Shown in pieces: positions 43,816 to 51,228 of a stretch of DNA of 64,000 bases. Under the pieces are notes generated by a model. That model did no database searches. It worked only from the letters and a program-made list of their open reading frames with translations, and had not been told where the DNA came from. This DNA comes from Micromonospora sp. RP3T (GTDB lineage Bacteria; Actinomycetota; Actinomycetes; Mycobacteriales; Micromonosporaceae): the NCBI RefSeq assembly GCF_003027925.1, contig NZ_PYPS01000025.1, positions 49,908-113,907 on the forward strand, given 5' to 3'. The position numbers and the translations under genes are program-made. Each line of letters starts with the position of its first letter. Within the stretch, counting starts at the first letter, position 1.

Positions 43816-44031
43816 CTACTCGGCGACGAAGACGCCTACGCCCGGCAGCGTCTCGGTCATGCCCTTGATCCGTAGCACCTGCATGGCGCGGTCGATTACC
43901 GGCTCGGTCACGCCGTAGTGCTCGATCAGTTCCCGCCGGCTGGGCAGCTTGGCACCCGGCGGGAACTCCCCGGACGCGATGCGTTCGGCGAGGTCGTCGG
44001 CTATCTGCTCGTAGCGGTAACGCGGTGGCAC
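43816..44031 (-). CDS. Minimal GntR-type winged-helix regulator
   Basis: 71 aa, only the DNA-binding domain of the GntR family: YEQIADDLAERIASGEFPPG, the recognition region LPSRRELIEHYGVTEPVIDRA and the wing LPGVGVFVAE. There is no effector domain. The start is decided by GAGGAG 6 nt before the GTG at 44031; an upstream in-frame GTG (44055) lacks a site. It is divergent from the four-ORF operon and probably controls it. Single-domain GntR proteins are common in actinomycete integrative elements. Confidence 0.8.
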   Translation of the reverse strand: MPPRYRYEQIADDLAERIASGEFPPGAKLPSRRELIEHYGVTEPVIDRAMQVLRIKGMTETLPGVGVFVAE

Positions 44032-44264
44032 GGTGTTCTCCTCGGTTGGCGACACGAGTCAACCACCTACGCCAGCCCTTGACTACCCAACGGTACCTAT
44101 GGGAGGTTGCGGAGGAGGTCGTCTCTCGGTTGGCGCTGTAGACCGTCCTCGCCGGCGTGGATGCTCGGCACATCCCCCGTGATCGGGCATCCACGCCTCC
44201 GGACACCCGTGGCGCGAGGAGGCCGCAGTGCTCCCTTCCACACCTCGGATTCGGTGGCTGTGAC

Positions 44265-44459
44265 ATGTCGCCGAAGCGGGTTACGTACGACGACTACGTC
44301 TTGGCGACAGCGCTCACCCTCGCCCGCCGCCATCGATCGGTGTGGTCTTGGCGGCACTGGCGACGCATCTGCCGCTGCGGCGCGAACCTGCCCTGCCGAA
44401 GCCGGCATCGCATCCCGATCAACCGCGGCCACTGGCCCAGCCAGGACGGCCTGTCATGA
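44265..44459 (+). CDS. Small Arg/Cys-rich protein, first of four coupled ORFs
   Basis: 64 aa, unrecognised. The N-terminus SPKRVTYDDYVLATALTLARRH looks helical; the middle is rich in Trp, Arg and Cys (SWRHWRRICRCGANLPCRSR), a possible metal or nucleic-acid binding patch. The start ATG follows TGTGAC without a clear ribosome site. Its stop overlaps the next start (ATGA). Its reality is supported mainly by the chain of overlaps. Confidence 0.5.
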   Translation: MSPKRVTYDDYVLATALTLARRHRSVWSWRHWRRICRCGANLPCRSRHRIPINRGHWPSQDGLS

Positions 44460-44674
44460 GCGCACACCACCCCGTCAAGCCGACATGGACGTGCGACGGC
44501 TGCGCGAGGGATTGGCCCTGTCGGAGCCGGCGCCGCGAACTGCGAGCCGAGTACAACGGCGCCTCAGCATCGCTGGCGGTCTACCTGGCCGCACAGTTCG
44601 TCGATGCCGTCCGGGACCTTGGCCACGTTCCCACCGGCGACCTGTACCGCCGATTTCTCGGCTGGATTCGATGA
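44456..44674 (+). CDS. Small Cys-motif protein, second of four coupled ORFs
   Basis: 72 aa. The N-terminal WTCDGCARDWPC gives a CxxC..C arrangement that could hold a metal. A helical part follows (RRELRAEYNGASASLAVYLA, AQFVDAVRDLGH) and ends RRFLGWI. I recall similar small proteins beside GntR regulators in Micromonospora and Streptomyces, often annotated inconsistently (for example as flavin reductase); no function is established. ATGA overlaps on both sides. Confidence 0.65.
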   Translation: MSAHHPVKPTWTCDGCARDWPCRSRRRELRAEYNGASASLAVYLAAQFVDAVRDLGHVPTGDLYRRFLGWIR

Positions 44675-44844
44675 GCATCCTCCGAGCGGGCGACGAGAAG
44701 TTCCACTACAGCGACGGCTCGCACAAGTGGATCCCGCCGGACCCCGACTACGACCAGGAGGTCTGGAACGAGCAGGTCCGCCAGCACAAGCTGGGCCACC
44801 TGAGGAACGAGCACCCGAAGGTACGTATCCAGCGCCGGATATGA
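44671..44844 (+). CDS. Small acidic/aromatic protein, third of four coupled ORFs
   Basis: 57 aa, unrecognised. Sequence KFHYSDGSHKWIPPDPDYD then QEVWNEQVRQHKLGHLRNEH; hydrophilic, rich in His, Asp and Trp, no membrane segment. Starts at ATG 44671 overlapping the previous stop and ends overlapping the next start. Confidence 0.6.
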   Translation: MSILRAGDEKFHYSDGSHKWIPPDPDYDQEVWNEQVRQHKLGHLRNEHPKVRIQRRI

Positions 44845-44978
44845 GGCAGCAGCGACCGCCGAAGCCGGCACTGTTGCAGATCACCTGGCGGACGCGTGTC
44901 GCACATCAGCCGACGGAGGACAGCCGGCTGCCGGCGAAGTGGTTCAAAGTTTCTGTACGTCTTCAAGGCGGCCCTTGA
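44841..44978 (+). CDS. Small basic protein, last of four coupled ORFs
   Basis: 45 aa, unrecognised, basic (RQQRPPKPALLQITWRTRVA; AKWFKVSVRLQGGP). Starts by ATGA overlap with the third ORF. A GCGGCCC/GGGCCGC hairpin overlaps its stop codon and probably ends the operon. Confidence 0.5.
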   Translation: MRQQRPPKPALLQITWRTRVAHQPTEDSRLPAKWFKVSVRLQGGP

Positions 44979-44986
44979 CGGGCCGC
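44968..44986 (+). terminator. Hairpin at the end of the four-ORF operon
   Basis: GCGGCCC (44968-44974) and GGGCCGC (44980-44986) with loop TTGAC spanning the last stop codon. Confidence 0.5.
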
Positions 44987-45457
44987 ACGCGCCGCCGCCT
45001 GGGCGCGCGTCCGTCGCTCCGCTGGCGCTCCGACTCCGGACACGCAACACGCCCGGCGGCTGGCGCGGAAGCGGGATGCCCGAGGGGCCGCCGCAGAACG
45101 ACAGGACCATTGACCGGTGAGGGTGGGCGGGCAGCCGGCCGGGCCGCGCGGCCGCGAGCCCGCGCGGCGTAGGGGAGCGCACGCCGGCCGCGTCGGCGAG
45201 CTGGCGGCGGTCGAGGAGTTGCGGCTACTGCGCCTCCGGCGGGGGCGCTCCGGCTCCAGGATGGCCGGGGCTCCGTGGGCGTGTCGCGGTCCGTGGGTGG
45301 TTGCGGGAGGCCATCCCGTCTGCCATCGACCCGGGCAAGCCGAGCAGACCACCGCCCAACCCGCCAGCGTCCGTACGCGCCGTCAAGGTCCGCTTGACGT
45401 GGCGGGTCGGGCGGCGGCCCGCTCCCAGGAGGGCGGGTCGACGGCATACGGGATGGT
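44987..45457. other. Gene-free stretch inside the putative island
   Basis: About 470 nt between the four-ORF operon and the pentapeptide gene. Open frames exist on both strands, but none has a good start or sensible composition. It may be a remnant of lost genes. No integrase fragment was recognised. Confidence 0.4.
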
Positions 45458-46588
45458 TCAGGTTTGCCTCTTCTTGCTAACACGTGGCGATAGCCCCAAG
45501 GGCAGCCGGGTCTCGCCGTCGATGTTTGTAGAGTCTAATTGCTGTTGAGTAAGACCTCTGATGTCGCGTAAGTCAACGCCGCACAGGTTGGCACCTTTCA
45601 TAACCGCGTCAGCGACATTGGCGTACTTAAGACGTGATGGCTGAATGTAGTAACGTCCCTTCTCTTTTCGTCCGCTAAAGTCAACGCCGGCTAGGTTGGC
45701 ACCCTGCAAGTCTGCGCCTGTCAGGTCGCTTCCTGTCACATATGTGCCAGCTAGATCTGCGCCGGTGAAGGTGGCCCCCGTGCAATCAGCATGGGCGATG
45801 GAGCTGTTTCGAATTCGAGCAGCTACAAGAGTGGCACCACTCAGGTTGGCGTGCTCGAAGTAAGAGTCGTCTATCGTTGCGTAGCACAGATTGGCTCTTG
45901 AAAAGTTCCCCAACGACAAGTCGGATTTATTGAGGTTCAGCCCCCACAAGTTGAGGGTCTTGACCTCTTGCTCGATGCCCAGCCTGCGGCCGAGGATGCC
46001 TAGTGCGACCTGGACGTCTCTCTCAATCGGATCCGCAGCTAACGAGACGCTCTCATTCGCGACCTGTTTTGTGTGTCCGTGGATATAGTGCACAACCATT
46101 TCTGTCACTACCGGCCGGAACTCTGCCGAATCTCGCGCGATTTTCTCTAAAGAGTAGAGGCCGCCGACTCGGACATCTGCGACTCCATTGCCGATTTGCT
46201 CGACGGCCTTCGAAAATCTGTCCGTTACTTGACCGGACCGGGTAAGCCTTACGGTGCGGGCGGTAAAGAATAGACCGCCCAGCAATGCTAGTCCGGCGGA
46301 TGCTTGAAGAAGCGCGGTTCTTACATCGTTCTGCGCCTTTAGACGGTCTGCCGCTGATAGGCCTTCAGTGTGGATCATAATATTAGGAATTACGGCCACT
46401 ATGACTGAGGCTGCAGCTAGTAGCAAGAGAGCGACCGCAAAGCCTGCCACTCCCGGCCTAATCAGCCGTGTCCGATCTCTTATTCTCTCCCGGCGGCCCC
46501 TTTTGATGATGTCGTTAGGAAAGAACAGGTGATCGTGACCGTGTTCGTGTTCGTCGTCTCTCTGATGCGGCTTGTGCGTAGCGGTCAT
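45458..46588 (-). CDS. Membrane protein with C-terminal pentapeptide repeats
   Basis: 376 aa. His-rich N-terminus (DDEHEHGHDH); two transmembrane helices (about 47-70, VAGFAVALLLLAAASVIVAVI; about 98-113, LLQASAGLALLGGLFF); a cytosolic linker (RTVRLTRSGQVTDRFSKAVE, YSLEKIARDS); then pentapeptide repeats from about residue 215 (LSGATLVAARI, CTGATFTGADLAGTYVTGSD, LTGADLQGANLAGVDF). Similar membrane/pentapeptide proteins are widespread in actinomycetes, function unknown. GC content is visibly much lower than in the flanks, with A/T-ending codons, indicating recent transfer. GGGATGGGA precedes ATG 46588; ATG 46597 is an alternative start. Confidence 0.8.
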   Translation of the reverse strand: MTATHKPHQRDDEHEHGHDHLFFPNDIIKRGRRERIRDRTRLIRPGVAGFAVALLLLAAASVIVAVIPNIMIHTEGLSAADRLKAQNDVRTALLQASAGLALLGGLFFTARTVRLTRSGQVTDRFSKAVEQIGNGVADVRVGGLYSLEKIARDSAEFRPVVTEMVVHYIHGHTKQVANESVSLAADPIERDVQVALGILGRRLGIEQEVKTLNLWGLNLNKSDLSLGNFSRANLCYATIDDSYFEHANLSGATLVAARIRNSSIAHADCTGATFTGADLAGTYVTGSDLTGADLQGANLAGVDFSGRKEKGRYYIQPSRLKYANVADAVMKGANLCGVDLRDIRGLTQQQLDSTNIDGETRLPLGLSPRVSKKRQT

Positions 46589-46961
46589 ATGTCCCATCCC
46601 TGACAAATTGTCGCTGCCCGACCAGTTGCAGCCATGCCAGGGTATTTAGCTAGGTCATGAGAGGTTCATCGATCGTCCTGACGCCAATCTGACAGAGACG
46701 AGCAGCTCCGAGGGAGCCGGGTCGGAGGTCACCCACTCCCGGCCGCGTGGGCACACAGGGGGCACAAGACGCTGTCAAAAGTCGTCAACCAGTGTCACCA
46801 ACCACGGCAGCCTGAAAAGCCGCGTGAGCAGGTGTCGCAGGGCTCCTACGCTGGTAGCGGGACAGTGGCCTGAAGTTCCGCTTCAACGTCTGACGTCGCG
46901 TGCCCCGGGCAGGCCCGCCAGGCTCGCTCAGCAGTGGTAACACCAGGGGTATGGTCGCAGA
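46589..46961. other. Island right end and attR region
   Basis: 373 nt. The first part, beyond the pentapeptide start, is AT-richer and holds its promoter. The att-like repeat lies at 46874-46894, where GC-rich sequence resumes. No gene seen. Confidence 0.45.
46874..46894 (+). repeat. Direct repeat, right (attR-like)
   Basis: Exact 21-bp copy of 43719-43739, not part of any gene here; it still reads as the last seven codons and the stop of ychF. Confidence 0.75.
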
Positions 46962-47198
46962 ATGGCGAAGACGGAGAAGGTCGCGATCACGCTGCCGGCG
47001 GAGTTGCTGGAGAGCATGAAGTCGCACACCGACAACGTCTCCGGCTACCTCACCGAGCGGGCCGAGCGGCGCAGACTTCTCCGCGAGGAGTTGGATCGCT
47101 ACCAAGGCGAATTCGGGACGTTCACTGACGAGGAGATGGCCGAGGCTCGGGCGCTCCTGCACGGGCCGAGGGGATCGGGCGTGCGGCGTGAGCCTTGA
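46962..47198 (+). CDS. Ribbon-helix-helix antitoxin-like protein (orphan)
   Basis: 78 aa. The N-terminus TEKVAITLPAELLESMKSHT is a CopG/RHH DNA-binding strand-helix. NVSGYLTERAERRRLLREEL and a C-terminal acidic helix (FTDEEMAEARALL) fit the toxin-binding tail of VapB/CcdA-like antitoxins. An overlapping GTG at 47188 begins where a PIN-type toxin gene would start, but the frame soon loses any resemblance. So the antitoxin appears to have lost its partner. Confidence 0.75.
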   Translation: MAKTEKVAITLPAELLESMKSHTDNVSGYLTERAERRRLLREELDRYQGEFGTFTDEEMAEARALLHGPRGSGVRREP

Positions 47199-47373
47199 GT
47201 CGCTGGGGTCGGAGGCAGTGGCAGGATCGTCATATTCCGCGCGGTGCGGCTCCGTCCTGCCAGCGATAGAGGTCGCGCAGCAAGGAAATCTCAGCGCCGT
47301 GATGTATCAGCTCCCTGTTGACGTGCAGGATGATTCCTTCCATGGGAAACCGCTCGGGACCCACCGTGGGTAA
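47188..47373 (+). pseudogene. Possible toxin remnant downstream of the antitoxin
   Basis: 61-codon frame overlapping the antitoxin by 11 nt, starting VSLESLGSEAVAGSS. The overlap and start position fit a toxin of a type II pair, but no PIN or other toxin motifs remain, and the frame runs into the 3' end of the opposite-strand DinB-like gene. Confidence 0.3.
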
Positions 47374-47793
47374 ATTGTCCAGATCAGCGTCCGGAAGCTC
47401 GCGGACTCCCGCGTTCCATCTTCCGTACATCTCATCGAGCTGTTTCAGCGCCTCGTCAGCGGTCCCCGCGTAGGCAAATGTCTGCGAGTCAACGTCTTGG
47501 CCGCCGAAGTGCCATCCGACCCGATAGCCCAGGCAGGAGACGATGATGTGCGCCAGCCGCCAGACAATCGTGGTCACCGGTGCCGGCACCGGGCCAGGAG
47601 ACACGAAGTCCATCGTCCATTTCCCTGAGCCTGCCGACACCGGTGCTGACGACGTGCCACATGGACGGATGCTCCAGCAGCCGCGTACAGGCTCCCAGAA
47701 GTACTCCTCATCGGTAAGACCGTGCAGCCGTGGCCGCAGGTTTCTGTGCCAGTGCCAGTCCAACTGGTCCGCGAGTCGCTCACTTCTTGTCAC
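47230..47793 (-). CDS. DinB-like four-helix protein
   Basis: 187 aa. N-terminal DQLDWHWHRNLRPRLHGLTD, middle VWRLAHIIVSCLGYRVGWHF and C-terminal HVNRELIHHGAEISLLRDLY place the three histidines expected of a DinB/YfiT metal site (H in LAHI, and H-x3-H in LIHHG region). The family includes thiol-dependent transferases; the role here is unknown. It carries more A/T-ending codons than average, which may mean transfer. Single gene. Confidence 0.82.
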   Translation of the reverse strand: MTRSERLADQLDWHWHRNLRPRLHGLTDEEYFWEPVRGCWSIRPCGTSSAPVSAGSGKWTMDFVSPGPVPAPVTTIVWRLAHIIVSCLGYRVGWHFGGQDVDSQTFAYAGTADEALKQLDEMYGRWNAGVRELPDADLDNLPTVGPERFPMEGIILHVNRELIHHGAEISLLRDLYRWQDGAAPRGI

Positions 47794-47946
47794 TTCCGCA
47801 CACTACATACAACGCAGACCTGGCTGCTGACCCTCATGGATGCGTCGAGCCATGCCTCGGGCCATTGCCGGTCCGTGCCCGGTCAGCCCCGCTCGGCCTC
47901 ACGTCAAGCTGAGCGGGCGGAGTGGAACCGCCTGGCGGGGGTCGGG

Positions 47947-48528
47947 TCAGCGCTTGCGGCCGGGCACCAACCCGGTCAGGTCGATTGTGATCGGGAACGG
48001 CATCGAGGTACGCAGCTCGCGCCGATGGATTCCGGTCGGCGCGTACGACCGGGTGGGGCCGTCGATCTCGTACGCGTAGACCGCCGGGGAGCCGTCCTCG
48101 TCCTCGACGCGCCAGTAGTTCGCGATCCCCGCTTCCGCGTACTTGCGTAGCTTGACGTTGCGGTCCCGGTGCGCCGACTCGGGCGAGACCACCTCGACCA
48201 CCAGCAGCGTCTCTTCGGGTGTGTAGAAGGTGCGGGACGGGTCGTAGGGTGCCGTCGTGGCAATGAGATCGGGCTCGGGTCGATTCCACCGGTCGAGTCG
48301 AATCGTGATCTCCCGATCGACCTCGACGCCTGCCGGAGCCTGCTCGGTCAGGGCGACCACCAGTGCGGTGACCATCCGGGCGTGCCAGACCCGCTGGGGA
48401 GAGGTCCTCAGGACGAGTGCCCCGTCGATGAGTTCGGTGTGACGCAGGGCGTCGGCGAGTTGGTCCAGATCCTCGGCACGCCAACCCTCGGGGCGAGGTG
48501 GCCGTGTCCACTCGGGCGCCGCAGTCAT
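47947..48528 (-). CDS. Uma2 family (DUF820) putative endonuclease, copy 1
   Basis: 193 aa of the restriction-endonuclease-like Uma2 fold. Core active-site pattern: RWNRPEPDLIA (PD), then VVEVVSPESAHRDRNVKLRKYAEAGI with the ExV-x-K arrangement of PD-(D/E)XK enzymes. These proteins are abundant in actinomycetes and cyanobacteria; no biological role is established. Single gene. A second, diverged copy is at 62701-63249. Confidence 0.85.
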   Translation of the reverse strand: MTAAPEWTRPPRPEGWRAEDLDQLADALRHTELIDGALVLRTSPQRVWHARMVTALVVALTEQAPAGVEVDREITIRLDRWNRPEPDLIATTAPYDPSRTFYTPEETLLVVEVVSPESAHRDRNVKLRKYAEAGIANYWRVEDEDGSPAVYAYEIDGPTRSYAPTGIHRRELRTSMPFPITIDLTGLVPGRKR

Positions 48529-48650
48529 GGCCTCACGGTAGTGCCGAGTAACAGCTCTGGTCGGCGCATTCTTCAGGCGATCCTGTCGGCGGTGCTCCGC
48601 GAGAGAGCAAAGGCATGCCTTGGCACTGGCGACGCCGGGGAGGGGTGGCG

Positions 48651-48779
48651 TGGCATCACAGTGATGCCACGTTCGGGATGGCTCTTGAGCAGGAAAGATG
48701 CAGGGTCTGACCCTCGGGTGATGCCGCGAAGGTGCCATAAAGGCTTGCAGTGATGCCATTGCTGTGCCACAGTAGTGCC
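48651..48779 (+). promoter_or_regulatory. Operator array of GTGATGCCA boxes upstream of the RHH gene
   Basis: A perfect dyad TGGCATCAC-A-GTGATGCCA at 48651-48669, a GTGATGCCG at 48718-48726, another GTGATGCCA at 48750-48758, and short GTGCCA boxes at 48732, 48764 and 48775, the last touching the start codon. Probably the binding sites of the RHH protein itself. Confidence 0.6.
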
Positions 48780-49298
48780 ATGGACTTGACCTCGTATGTG
48801 AGCAACCTCGGGCGGGAGTTCGCCACGCTCGCCGAAGCCGGCGGTGAAGAGTCGCGTGCGCTGGTCGAGCGCCTGACCGGGCCACTGGAGTCGGCGATCC
48901 GGATGACGCTGCTGGACGCGTTGTCGGCCGCCGCCGACGAGATCACCCGGGAACTCGCCCCCGGCTCGGTGGAGGTGCGGCTGCGCGGCCGGGAACCGGA
49001 CTTCGTGGTGACCCCACCGCCGGCCGAGCCGCTGCCGGCGGCCTCCGACCAGGGCGTGGCACCGGACACCGACCTGCCGATCAGCGAGGACGGCCCGGTC
49101 GCCCGGATCAACGTACGGATGCCGGAGCAGCTCAAGGCCGCGGTCGAGGAGGCCGCCGCCGCCGAGGGGCGCTCGGTCAACGCCTGGCTGGTCCGGGCCG
49201 CCGCCGCCGGCCTGTCCCGAGGCGACCGGGAGTCGCGTCCCGAGCCACGCGCCAGCGGGAAACGGTCCCAACAGCGCTTCACCGGCTGGGTGCACTGA
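48780..49298 (+). CDS. Protein with C-terminal ribbon-helix-helix domain
   Basis: 172 aa. A helical N-terminal half (YVSNLGREFATLAEAGGEES, LLDALSAAADEITREL) is joined by a linker to an RHH domain (about 110-150; VARINVRMPEQLKAAVEEAA, EGRSVNAWLVRAAAAGL). The tail is basic. It resembles Arc/HicB-type repressors with an extra helical partner domain. Directly upstream is a set of repeated 9-mers, so it is probably autoregulated and controls the DUF4097/DrrAB genes that follow on the same strand. Confidence 0.82.
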   Translation: MDLTSYVSNLGREFATLAEAGGEESRALVERLTGPLESAIRMTLLDALSAAADEITRELAPGSVEVRLRGREPDFVVTPPPAEPLPAASDQGVAPDTDLPISEDGPVARINVRMPEQLKAAVEEAAAAEGRSVNAWLVRAAAAGLSRGDRESRPEPRASGKRSQQRFTGWVH

Positions 49299-49380
49299 CC
49301 GCACCGCGCCACCCGACTCTTCTCCTCACGTCCCCCTGACCTGCGGGGACGACTCACCGACCCAGGATGTGGGGACCACC

Positions 49381-50220
49381 ATGCCTGTTTTCGACACACC
49401 CGAATCGATCTCCGTCACGCTGGAACTCGGCGTCGCCGCCCTGCGGGTGGCCGCCGCCGACCGCGTCGACACCGTGGTGGAGGTCCGCCCGAGCAACGGT
49501 GACGACGAGTCCGACGTCCAGGCCGCCGCCCAGGTACGCGTCGAGTTCACCAACGGCACGCTCCACGTGACCGGCCCGAAGCGCGCCTTCGACTTCTCGA
49601 AGAGGAGCAGGTCGGTGGATGTCTCCATCGAGCTGCCCAGGGACTCCCGGCTGGCCGCGCACCTGCTGCTCGGCGACGTGCACGCCACCGGCCGGCTCGG
49701 CGAGACCCGGGTGAAGACCACCGGCAACGTCCGGCTGGAGCGCAGCGGCCCGCTGCGCCTGCACACCGGCGTCGGCCACGTCACCGTCGACGAGATCACC
49801 GGCGACGCCGACATCTCCACCGGCTCCGGCACGGTGCGGGTCGGCAGTGTCCAGGGCGCCGTGGCGGTGAAGAACTCCAACGGCGACACCACTATCGACG
49901 CGGCCACCGGTGACGTGCGGGTGCGTAATGCCAACGGTGCCATCGAGGTGGCGCACGCCGGCGCCGGCGTCGACGCGAAGACCTCCAACGGCGGCATCCG
50001 CGTCGCCGAGGTGACGCGCGGCTCGGTGGTGCTCGGCACCGCCATGGGCGACCTGGACATCGGCGTCGCGGCCGGCACCGCCGCGTGGCTGGAGGTCAAC
50101 ACCGGTTTCGGTCAGGTGCACAACCACCTGGAGAGCACCGCGCGGCCCGGCGGCACCGAGGAAACCGTCGAGGTACGCGGCCGGACCTCCTACGGCGACA
50201 TCACCATCCACCGGTCCTGA
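49381..50220 (+). CDS. DUF4097 beta-strand repeat protein
   Basis: 279 aa made of repeating beta strands with S/T-G-S/N-G turns (ISTGSGTVRVGSVQGAVAVK, NSNGDTTIDAATGDVRVRNA, TSNGGIRVAEVTRG), the adhesin-like DUF4097 solenoid. No signal peptide or membrane helix, so likely cytosolic. Function of the family unknown; it often sits beside ABC transporters or regulators. The ATG at 49381 is preferred over an ATG 12 nt upstream. It lies 12 nt before the drrA-like gene and 82 nt after the RHH gene, suggesting one operon. Confidence 0.85.
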   Translation: MPVFDTPESISVTLELGVAALRVAAADRVDTVVEVRPSNGDDESDVQAAAQVRVEFTNGTLHVTGPKRAFDFSKRSRSVDVSIELPRDSRLAAHLLLGDVHATGRLGETRVKTTGNVRLERSGPLRLHTGVGHVTVDEITGDADISTGSGTVRVGSVQGAVAVKNSNGDTTIDAATGDVRVRNANGAIEVAHAGAGVDAKTSNGGIRVAEVTRGSVVLGTAMGDLDIGVAAGTAAWLEVNTGFGQVHNHLESTARPGGTEETVEVRGRTSYGDITIHRS

Positions 50221-50232
50221 CGGGAGGACACG

Positions 50233-51228
50233 ATGACCACGAATCAGATCGCCGTGACCGGGCTCCGGAAGTCGTTCGGCGAGCAGGTCGTGCTCGACGG
50301 CGTCGACCTGCGCGTACCCGAAGGCACGGTCTTCTCGCTGCTCGGCGCGAACGGCGCCGGGAAGACCACCACCGTGCGGATCCTGTCCACGTTGCTCGCC
50401 GCCGACGCCGGTGAGGTGCGGGTCGCCGGGCACGACCTCGCCCGCGAGCCGGACGCGGTACGCGCCGCGATCGGTGTCACCGGTCAGTTCTCCGCGGTGG
50501 ACAAGCTGCTCACCGGCGCGGAGAACCTGCGGTTGATGACGGACCTGCACCACCTCGCCCGCGACGAGGGCCGGCGGCGGGCCGCCCGGCTGCTCGACCG
50601 GTTCGACCTGACCGGGGCGGCCGGGAAGCCGGCGTCGACCTACTCCGGGGGCATGCTGCGGCGGCTCGACCTGGCGATGACGCTGGTCGGCGACCCCCGG
50701 GTGATCTTCCTGGACGAGCCGACCACCGGGCTCGACCCGCGTAGCCGCCGGGACGTCTGGCAGATCGTCCGCGAGCTGGTGGCCGGCGGCGTGACCATCT
50801 TCCTGACCACCCAGTACCTGGCGGAGGCGGACGAGCTGGCCGACCGGATCGCGGTGCTCGACCACGGCCGGGTGGTCGCCGAGGGCACTCCCGAGGAGTT
50901 GAAGCGCCGCATTCCGGGCGGGCACGTCCGGCTGCGGTTCGCCGACCCGGCGGGCCTCGACGCGGCGGTACGCGTGCTCGACCGGGCCACCCGCGACACC
51001 GACGCGCTCACCCTGCGGGTGCCCGGCGACGGCAGCCTGCGGTCGCTGCGGGCGCTGATCGGCCGGCTCGACGACGGAGGCGTCGAGGTCGACGAGTTGT
51101 CAGTGCACACCCCCGACCTCGACGACGTCTTCCTCACCCTGACCGGCGGACCGAACGACACCCTGGCCGGCGGACCCACCGACACCCGCACCGGCCAGCC
51201 CACCGACCGGAAGGTGACCACGCGATGA
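50233..51228 (+). CDS. DrrA-like ABC exporter ATP-binding protein
   Basis: 331-aa ATPase of the daunorubicin-resistance type. Walker A GANGAGKTTT, signature YSGGMLRRLDLAMTL, Walker B VIFLDEPTTGLD, H-loop TTQYLAEADELAD (with Q before Y as in DrrA). The C-terminal DUF4162-like part contains VDELSVHTPDLDDVFLTLTG. It overlaps the permease gene by 4 nt. Exports a hydrophobic compound in known systems; the substrate here is unknown. Confidence 0.92.
   Translation: MTTNQIAVTGLRKSFGEQVVLDGVDLRVPEGTVFSLLGANGAGKTTTVRILSTLLAADAGEVRVAGHDLAREPDAVRAAIGVTGQFSAVDKLLTGAENLRLMTDLHHLARDEGRRRAARLLDRFDLTGAAGKPASTYSGGMLRRLDLAMTLVGDPRVIFLDEPTTGLDPRSRRDVWQIVRELVAGGVTIFLTTQYLAEADELADRIAVLDHGRVVAEGTPEELKRRIPGGHVRLRFADPAGLDAAVRVLDRATRDTDALTLRVPGDGSLRSLRALIGRLDDGGVEVDELSVHTPDLDDVFLTLTGGPNDTLAGGPTDTRTGQPTDRKVTTR

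Noticed and set aside
44944..45483. 179-codon minus-strand frame inside the island
   Set aside because: Pro/Arg/Ala-rich, no ribosome site, ends inside the pentapeptide gene; looks like random G/C-rich sequence.
46785..47162. 125-codon minus-strand frame across attR and the antitoxin
   Set aside because: Antisense to the better-supported RHH gene, no recognisable domain.
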